A stretch of 64,000 nucleotides of DNA, taken from positions 490,186-554,185 of the forward strand of contig QGHH01000001.1 of the NCBI GenBank assembly GCA_003640645.1, in the 5' to 3' direction. The notes below the pieces were generated by a model, which did not search any database, was not told the origin of the DNA, and was given only the letters and a program-made list of their open reading frames with translations. Numbering within the stretch: the stretch's first letter is position 1; each line of letters begins with the position of its first letter. This document shows positions 58,640 to 64,000 of the stretch, piece after piece. Source of the stretch: Fredinandcohnia aciditolerans. GTDB taxonomy: Bacteria; Bacillota; Bacilli; Bacillales; Bacillaceae_L. A program made the translations under genes and the position numbers.

Positions 58640-60121
58640 TTAAGTATTAACTAGCTGGTTCTTCTGAATTTTCCCAGTTGCGTTCCTTGGAAGTTGATTG
58701 ATAAACTCTATTTTTTTTGGAACTTTGTATCTTGCTAGAAACTTATTACAATATTCGATAATTTCTTCTTCTGTTAGTGTTCTCTCTTTATTTTTTACGA
58801 CAAAAGCGACTGGAACTTCTCCCCACTTCTCATCAACTGCTCCAACCACTGCTACCTCTACAACGTCTGCTATCTGACCGATTATTTGTTCGACTTCCAA
58901 TGGATAAATGTTTTCTCCACCTGAAATAATCATTTCTTTTTTCCTACCCACGATATACAAAAATCCATCTTCATCAACCCTTGCTAAATCTCCAGTGTAT
59001 AGCCATCCATCACGAAGAGCTTCAGCTGTGGCTTCCGGTTTATTCCAGTATCCCTTCATTACATGTGGACCACGGACAACTAGCTCTCCAACGTCTCCCC
59101 TATTAACTATTGAACCCTCTAAATTTATTAATTTATAATCACAATACATAACTGGTTTTCCAATAGATCCGATTTTCTGTTTTGCGTCCTCTTTCGAAAG
59201 CATAAATAATGTTGGTGATGTTTCAGTCATCCCAAATCCTTGACCAAACAGTAACCCCTTTTCAAAAAAAGCCTGAATTAGTTCATGAGGACATGGTGCA
59301 CCACCGTTATAAAACCAACGTACAGATTGCAAATTGGTCTTTTCAAATGAAGGACTATGCAAAATGGCCTGATGAATTGTAGGAACACCCATTACAATTG
59401 TCACTTGATGCTGCTCAATCATTGATAAAGCCTTCTCAGAATCAAATTTCCCCTCTGGTAAGACTATGGTCCCTCCAGTAAAGAGTGTCGGAAATGCAAA
59501 TAAACCAATCCCTCCAATATGAAACAGTGGAAGTAAAACAAGTGAACGGTCATTTGATGTAATATCAATTGCAGTACAATTATTGACTGCATTCCAAAAC
59601 ATATTACTCTGTGTTAAAACCGCTCCCTTTGGTTTTCCAGTTGTTCCCGAAGTGTAACAAATTAAATAGGAAGCGTTTTCATTTATATCAACTGGAACAT
59701 TCTCATTCTCAGCTTTTAGATGTTGTATTGCGTCAATAGAAACTATCTCTTTCAGGCAAGTTTCTTTTTGCAAGGAAAATGATGTTTTTTGATAGATGTC
59801 TTCTGCAAATAGCACCTCTGTCCCACTGTCATTTAATTGATACATAAGCTCATTTACTGTTAAACGAAGATTTAGTGGGACAGCAATACATTCAAGTTTT
59901 GCGATTGCAAAAAGCAATACAATGTATTCATACCTATTCTGAGACAAAATCGCGATACGTTCTCCAGTTTTTATACCTAACTTGTATTTCATAAAGGAAG
60001 CTAACCTATTTACATCTTGACTCAGTTTTTTATAGGTGAATTGTTCCGTTTCTGTGATGACGGCAATACGCTTCGGATGTAATTCAGCTCTTTTTTCAAT
60101 CCAATAAGCAATGCCTTGCAT
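58640..60121 (-). CDS. AMP-forming acyl-CoA ligase 2
   Basis: A 493-residue acyl-CoA synthetase-type enzyme, a divergent relative of ligase 1. P-loop YTSGTTGKPKG, GGAPCPHE, GFGMTETSP, YTGDLARVDEDGF, GRKKEMIISGGENIYPLEVE and C-terminal Lys in NATGKIQKN are all intact. ATG at 60121 has AAGGAGGAG upstream, 15 bp after the TetR gene, so they share an operon. It should make an acyl-CoA (or acyl-AMP) for the neighbouring KAS-like enzyme. Substrate not predictable. Confidence 0.93.
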   Translation of the reverse strand: MQGIAYWIEKRAELHPKRIAVITETEQFTYKKLSQDVNRLASFMKYKLGIKTGERIAILSQNRYEYIVLLFAIAKLECIAVPLNLRLTVNELMYQLNDSGTEVLFAEDIYQKTSFSLQKETCLKEIVSIDAIQHLKAENENVPVDINENASYLICYTSGTTGKPKGAVLTQSNMFWNAVNNCTAIDITSNDRSLVLLPLFHIGGIGLFAFPTLFTGGTIVLPEGKFDSEKALSMIEQHQVTIVMGVPTIHQAILHSPSFEKTNLQSVRWFYNGGAPCPHELIQAFFEKGLLFGQGFGMTETSPTLFMLSKEDAKQKIGSIGKPVMYCDYKLINLEGSIVNRGDVGELVVRGPHVMKGYWNKPEATAEALRDGWLYTGDLARVDEDGFLYIVGRKKEMIISGGENIYPLEVEQIIGQIADVVEVAVVGAVDEKWGEVPVAFVVKNKERTLTEEEIIEYCNKFLARYKVPKKIEFINQLPRNATGKIQKNQLVNT

Positions 60122-60136
60122 AAAGTCTCCTCCTTG

Positions 60137-60742
60137 TTATTCCTTTTTAAGTCCATCAAATATTAGTGTCATTGCTGCTTCAAACGCCTCCTCTGGGACA
60201 TCCTGTTGCTCCCAATACACCCATCTCATCCCAAGAAATTGACCAATTGACATTAAGCAATACGCTACCGTTTCTTGATCGATTTCTTTAAATTCCCCAA
60301 CATTGATTCCAGCAGTAAGACTTTTTAAAAATCCATTTGCGAGTTTATCATAATACCAGCGATAAAGGTCTTTATCTACCACTACCGCTTGTTGAACGAT
60401 ACTATATAAATTTCTACGACTTTTTACCCAATTAAAGAAAGCCTTGAATCCTTTCCGTTGTGCATCTTCGAAATTGTTGGATTTACGCATTTCTTCTTTA
60501 ATTGCTAAACGAAGTTCACGACTATATTGCTGAATTAGTTCGTCAAAGATATCTTTTTTTGAGGGAAAATAATTATAAAATGTACCTTGAGCAACTTTTG
60601 CTTCTTGCGAAATATTTACAATTGAAGTTTCATAGTATCCCTTTTGTCCAAATACCTCCTCTGCTGCGCGTAAAAGTTTCTCTCTTGTTTCTTGCCCTTT
60701 TTGTGTCAATACTTTTTCTTCTGACTTTATAACATCTGACAC
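60137..60742 (-). CDS. TetR/AcrR family regulator
   Basis: A 201-residue TetR-type repressor. The N-terminal helix-turn-helix domain (about 18-64) reads REKLLRAAEEVFGQKGYYET and VAQGTFYNYFPSKKDIFDEL, a typical TetR signature close to the fatty-acid-type regulators (FadR-like). A helical ligand-binding domain follows. Start: GTG at 60742 has AGAGGTG six bases upstream, giving N-terminal VSDVIKSEEK; the frame-open GTG at 60751 lies in that RBS. First gene of the TetR-ligase 2-KAS 2 operon, likely repressing itself with an acyl-CoA or acid as ligand. Confidence 0.92.
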   Translation of the reverse strand: MSDVIKSEEKVLTQKGQETREKLLRAAEEVFGQKGYYETSIVNISQEAKVAQGTFYNYFPSKKDIFDELIQQYSRELRLAIKEEMRKSNNFEDAQRKGFKAFFNWVKSRRNLYSIVQQAVVVDKDLYRWYYDKLANGFLKSLTAGINVGEFKEIDQETVAYCLMSIGQFLGMRWVYWEQQDVPEEAFEAAMTLIFDGLKKE

Positions 60743-60763
60743 CTGAATCACCTCTCATTTTCT

Positions 60764-60792
60764 ATTATATATATATTTTTAGAATTTTACAA
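60764..60792 (-). promoter_or_regulatory. Sigma-A promoter of the TetR operon
   Basis: On the minus strand TTGTAA (60787-60792), 17-bp spacer, consensus TATAAT (60764-60769), 21 bp before the GTG start of the regulator. No TGTAACT repeats here, unlike the other two promoters in the cluster. Confidence 0.78.
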
Positions 60793-60801
60793 CAATTAAT
60801 T

Positions 60802-60838
60802 CAAAAAAATAAACTACTATCCTGTAGTAGTTTATTGG
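60802..60838 (-). terminator. Terminator of the BTAD regulator gene
   Basis: Perfect 12-bp stem (60808-60819 with 60825-60836), 5-base loop, followed on the minus strand by a T-run, 15 bp past the stop. Confidence 0.9.
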
Positions 60839-60850
60839 AGATTCTTTTAT

Positions 60851-63800
60851 CTATTTTTGTGTTTGAAGGACCATTTCGTACATTTGTTTTGTAGGTTGCA
60901 TTGGGTCTACTCCTAGTTCTTCCTGCAATGCAGCTACACATTTTCTGTACCACTTGATTGCCTGGGGACGGTTGTTTTTATGATAGTAGCAAAACATCAA
61001 TAACCGATATGCTTCTTCCCATGTTCGATCCTTTTCTAGAATTTGTTCACACCAATATATGGCTTCTTCAAATTCTTCCGTTTGAACAAAGCCTTGTGCA
61101 ATGCGTTCAGCTCCCCGTAAAAATAATACTTGAAGCCTCTCCCTCTCACCCAAGCACCAATCTTCATATCTTCGGTTTGGTAAATAATCACCTTCATAGT
61201 ATTCTAATGCCCGCCGTAAGCATTTGATAATCTGATCTGTATCCTTTTCATGCAAACCTGCATGGATCCATTCTTCGAATTCGATAATATCCAACTGATA
61301 TCCAGCTTCCTGATTCAACCCATAAGATGATCCTTCCCGTTGGATAAAAAAAGGAGTCGATCTAGCAACACGATTTGGCTCTAATGCATTGTTTAATGCA
61401 TTTAAAGCAACCTTAAAATCTCTTGCCGCTGCTGCTTCTTCATGCTCTGGCCAAAGCATCGCAAAAATTTCTTCGCGTGCAATCATTCGATTTCGCATCG
61501 TAACAAAGAACTCAAGCAACTCCTTTGCCTTTCCACGCTGCCAATCCGATTCCTCCACCTCTTGACTGCCAAGCCACACTCGGAATTTACCTAAAGTTTG
61601 AATTCGTAATGTGTAACCCGGATGAGAGGTGATATTTGAATATCCTAAATCATTTAGCAATTGATTTACATACGGAAGATGTATTCCTTCCTTTTGAGCT
61701 TCTAGTAATAAAGGCACAATATTATATAAATCTAGCGGTCCAAAAGTCGTCCGTTTTGTTAGGATAAAATCATACCCTCCAACCTGCAATTTCTTGATAA
61801 AGTTCGTAATAAACCCTTTAAAAGCTTCTCGGTTCTTCTGATAATAATAGAGAAATGCAAACCAAAGCTGCGTTAGTACAATTCCATATTGGTCACCACA
61901 ATTTGTATACAAAGTCTCACATCTTGTTAAATATTGATCAGCCTCTTCCCATTTTTCATTATGAACAGAAGAAATCCCCATGCATAATAAAATGAGTGCA
62001 GATAACCAAGCGTCCTTTACCTTTTCTGTCTCATCTAAGGCCCTATTACCATATTCAATAGCCTGGTCATATAAGCCTCGATTTCCATTCAGAAGACATA
62101 AGCCCATTAATGGTTCTGCCTTTCCTCTTGATACATTTATTTCATCCATTATTTCAAGAGCTGTTTCATAGCATTGTGACGCTAAAGAAGAATCATATTT
62201 ATCGAGTAATTGCACCGCATGTCCCATCCGAATCCAGCCACAAGCCTCAACAAATGGTGCTTGAAATTGAACTCCTTGCTTTATCCCGGATTCTGCGAGT
62301 TCTTTTGCCTCTTGTCCATTTCCCATAAAGGCTTCGATTAAGGATAAGAGTAGATCTGTTTCGCGATGAGATTGCTGTAAATGAATGGTTTTCTGATTTC
62401 TTTCAACCACTTTCTTTTGTGAAAGTATTTTTTTCGCTTCTACAAGTTTACCAGTTCGTAAATAAAGCCTAGATTCCAAGTTTCCATCTAATAGTGGAAT
62501 ATTTAGGCTTCTCCCTTTTTCAAACCATTTTTTCGCTTTTTTCGCTTGGCCCGCATTTGCGAGATTTTCAGCCATTAATTGGTATAATCTACTTTTATCC
62601 TCATTTGAGGAGGACTCATTTTCTTCAAGAGCCTCAATCGCCTGTAATAAATAGCGCTCGGCCTTTCCCGGTTGAATTGTATCAAGATAGATTCTCGCTT
62701 GTCCTTCATATGCCTTGCTTAAACTCCGAAGGTCTCTGGCAGACTCTGCTAGATGTATTGTTTTTATGTAACAAGCTTCAGCCTCTTCATAAGAACACCG
62801 GTACCTCAATGCTTCCCCCTTATATAGCCATAATAGGTAATAATGACTCATAAGTGATTCTGGAATGCTTTTAATCCGGTCCAACAAACCCTCAAGTTGC
62901 CCGTTTTGAATCATTTTCTCTCCATAATGGTGGAGAATTTCTGCTATTCTCTCAAAATCTCGAATTGCCTCAAGATGATATATTGCTTGATTAAAATCAC
63001 CAATTCGTTGATAATATCTTGCAGTTTGAATATGGAGGTTATAAAAGTGCCTATCATTCGTCGAGAATAACCTTTGCTCAAGAAACTCCTTAAACAAAGC
63101 ATGATATCGATACTGCCCTTCTCCAATCGAAAGTAAAAAAAGATTATGATCAGAAAGCTCCTTTAACATTTCTGATGAACTTCGAATTCCTAATACCTCA
63201 TCACATACCTTTCCAGTTACTTCTTCAAAAATGCATGTATTTTCTAGAAATTGCTGGATCATTGGAGGTTGTTTCATAAATACCTCCATCGCAAGGAAAC
63301 GGAATAACTCATCAAGTGTTTTTGATTTATTATTTAAAATCGATTCCAATCCACCGTCAGAAGAAAGCTGTTGGCGAATCATGCCAATCGCAATAATCCA
63401 TCCTTCTGTTAGTGAATAGATTTTTTCAATTTCTTTCTCAGTCATATCCCCTTCATACAAATCACTTAACAGGACTTCAACCTCATCATATGAAAATATA
63501 AGGTCGCGCTGCCGTATTTCTAAGAGTTCTTCTTTCACGATCATCGAAGTCAGAAAATCCCAGGAAGGTTTTTTCCTACTAGAGATTACAAGATTTAAAT
63601 TGGGTGGAAGATGTTGAATCAACCATGTCATCCATTGGTCAATTGAAGAAGAATGCTGAATCAAATGGTAGTCATCGATGACGAGCATAATATTTGAATC
63701 TAGTATGGTAATTTCATTGATAAATAACGAGCAAAGTGTTCGTATTTCTTCATCACGTACATATCTTTCAATATTTTCAACATAAAGCAGGAGTTCTGTT

Positions 63801-64000
63801 CCAAAACCTTGGTGGTTTTTGCGTATAGCATAGACCATATATAGTAAAAATGGAATAATGTCATCGTCATTTGGTCCTACACTATACCAACATGACAACT
63901 TTTTCTGATCATGAATAAAAGATGCAAGTGCAGTTGTTTTACCATATCCAGCTCCAGAATGCAGAATGGTTAGCGGATATCGTGGAATCGTTTTCATTTT
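60851..64000 (-). CDS. Large AAA-TPR-winged-helix-BTAD transcriptional activator (5' partial)
   Basis: At least 1048 residues; the frame is still open at the window edge (64000), and the first Met is at 63997. MalT/LAL-type proteins usually have about 30-40 more residues before the P-loop, so the N-terminus is cut. Order: NTPase with Walker A GAGYGKTT (visible residues 15-22) and Walker B MLVIDDYH (about 105-112); helical region; TPR-like superhelix (about 340-790); OmpR-type winged helix (about 795-880: LRIQTLGKFRVWLG); BTAD (about 885-1045: AFVQTEEFEEAIYWCEQ-like helices). This combines a LAL-type signal-sensing head with a SARP-type DNA-binding tail. It is monocistronic as far as seen. It is the natural candidate to bind the TGTAACT direct repeats at 49.8 and 57.4 kb. 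Confidence 0.92.
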   Translation of the reverse strand, partial: KMKTIPRYPLTILHSGAGYGKTTALASFIHDQKKLSCWYSVGPNDDDIIPFLLYMVYAIRKNHQGFGTELLLYVENIERYVRDEEIRTLCSLFINEITILDSNIMLVIDDYHLIQHSSSIDQWMTWLIQHLPPNLNLVISSRKKPSWDFLTSMIVKEELLEIRQRDLIFSYDEVEVLLSDLYEGDMTEKEIEKIYSLTEGWIIAIGMIRQQLSSDGGLESILNNKSKTLDELFRFLAMEVFMKQPPMIQQFLENTCIFEEVTGKVCDEVLGIRSSSEMLKELSDHNLFLLSIGEGQYRYHALFKEFLEQRLFSTNDRHFYNLHIQTARYYQRIGDFNQAIYHLEAIRDFERIAEILHHYGEKMIQNGQLEGLLDRIKSIPESLMSHYYLLWLYKGEALRYRCSYEEAEACYIKTIHLAESARDLRSLSKAYEGQARIYLDTIQPGKAERYLLQAIEALEENESSSNEDKSRLYQLMAENLANAGQAKKAKKWFEKGRSLNIPLLDGNLESRLYLRTGKLVEAKKILSQKKVVERNQKTIHLQQSHRETDLLLSLIEAFMGNGQEAKELAESGIKQGVQFQAPFVEACGWIRMGHAVQLLDKYDSSLASQCYETALEIMDEINVSRGKAEPLMGLCLLNGNRGLYDQAIEYGNRALDETEKVKDAWLSALILLCMGISSVHNEKWEEADQYLTRCETLYTNCGDQYGIVLTQLWFAFLYYYQKNREAFKGFITNFIKKLQVGGYDFILTKRTTFGPLDLYNIVPLLLEAQKEGIHLPYVNQLLNDLGYSNITSHPGYTLRIQTLGKFRVWLGSQEVEESDWQRGKAKELLEFFVTMRNRMIAREEIFAMLWPEHEEAAAARDFKVALNALNNALEPNRVARSTPFFIQREGSSYGLNQEAGYQLDIIEFEEWIHAGLHEKDTDQIIKCLRRALEYYEGDYLPNRRYEDWCLGERERLQVLFLRGAERIAQGFVQTEEFEEAIYWCEQILEKDRTWEEAYRLLMFCYYHKNNRPQAIKWYRKCVAALQEELGVDPMQPTKQMYEMVLQTQK

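Overview
The window is chromosomal DNA of a low-GC, spore-forming Firmicute of the Bacillaceae. The evidence is a complete gerPABCDEF spore-coat/germination operon, a Spo0E-like phosphatase, AddAB and SbcCD repair enzymes, YajQ, CvfB/YitL, YtoQ, YisK and YisL, Shine-Dalgarno sites of the AGGAGG type, and frequent TTG/GTG starts. The run yisL-yisK-yisI-(DUF418)-gerPA-F-sbcC-sbcD-addA-addB (16.3-33.7 kb) follows the B. subtilis gene order apart from the DUF418 insertion. No tRNA, rRNA, IS transposase, prophage or CRISPR array is visible.

Layout. 0-3.6 kb: housekeeping genes (DegV, CvfB, YajQ, YtoQ, GNAT). 3.8-4.36 kb: an unusual 52-bp tandem array of about 11 units. 4.4-9.7 kb: a minus-strand operon of response regulator, histidine kinase, LolA-like lipoprotein, M48 membrane peptidase and two tiny membrane proteins, which looks like a cell-envelope sensing module. 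9.8-16.7 kb: an SDR whose ribosome binding site lies in a strong hairpin, a membrane-anchored GH13 protein with a damaged active site, a MATE pump, a GGDEF/EAL protein, and two copies of a structured intergenic repeat. 16.3-33.7 kb: the conserved yis/gerP/sbc/add block. 35.0-39.2 kb: class I ribonucleotide reductase (nrdE, nrdF) plus a flavodoxin, preceded by tandem NrdR-like boxes, a cobalamin riboswitch and a terminator. 39.2-40.9 kb: two acetyltransferases and a VOC protein, with a LexA-like palindrome in one divergent promoter. 41.0-47.9 kb: a 2294-residue sortase-anchored nuclease/nucleotidase with a tandem-duplicated 5'-nucleotidase unit.

48.2-64 kb is the most interesting part: an all-minus-strand cluster with two AMP-forming acyl ligases, two divergent KAS III-like enzymes (Cys-His-His instead of Cys-His-Asn), an alpha/beta hydrolase, an SDR, a complete branched-chain-amino-acid-type ABC importer, a 59-residue protein, a decayed hot-dog-fold gene, a TetR regulator, and a large AAA-TPR-winged-helix-BTAD activator. 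Two promoters inside it, ahead of the binding-protein gene and ahead of the distal ligase, share heptamer direct repeats TGTAACT-N4-TGTAACT ending 9 bp before a -10-like hexamer. This is the geometry known for SARP/BTAD activators of actinomycetes.

My reading is that the BTAD activator (60.9-64 kb) drives an uptake-and-conversion pathway for an organic or fatty acid through these boxes, while TetR, ligase 2 and KAS 2 have a separate sigma-A promoter. The KAS/hydrolase/SDR/ligase set resembles an OleABCD toolkit in enzyme classes but not in catalytic detail, so the substrate and product remain unknown. Both edge genes are cut by the window: DegV lacks its first few codons, and the BTAD regulator lacks its N-terminus.
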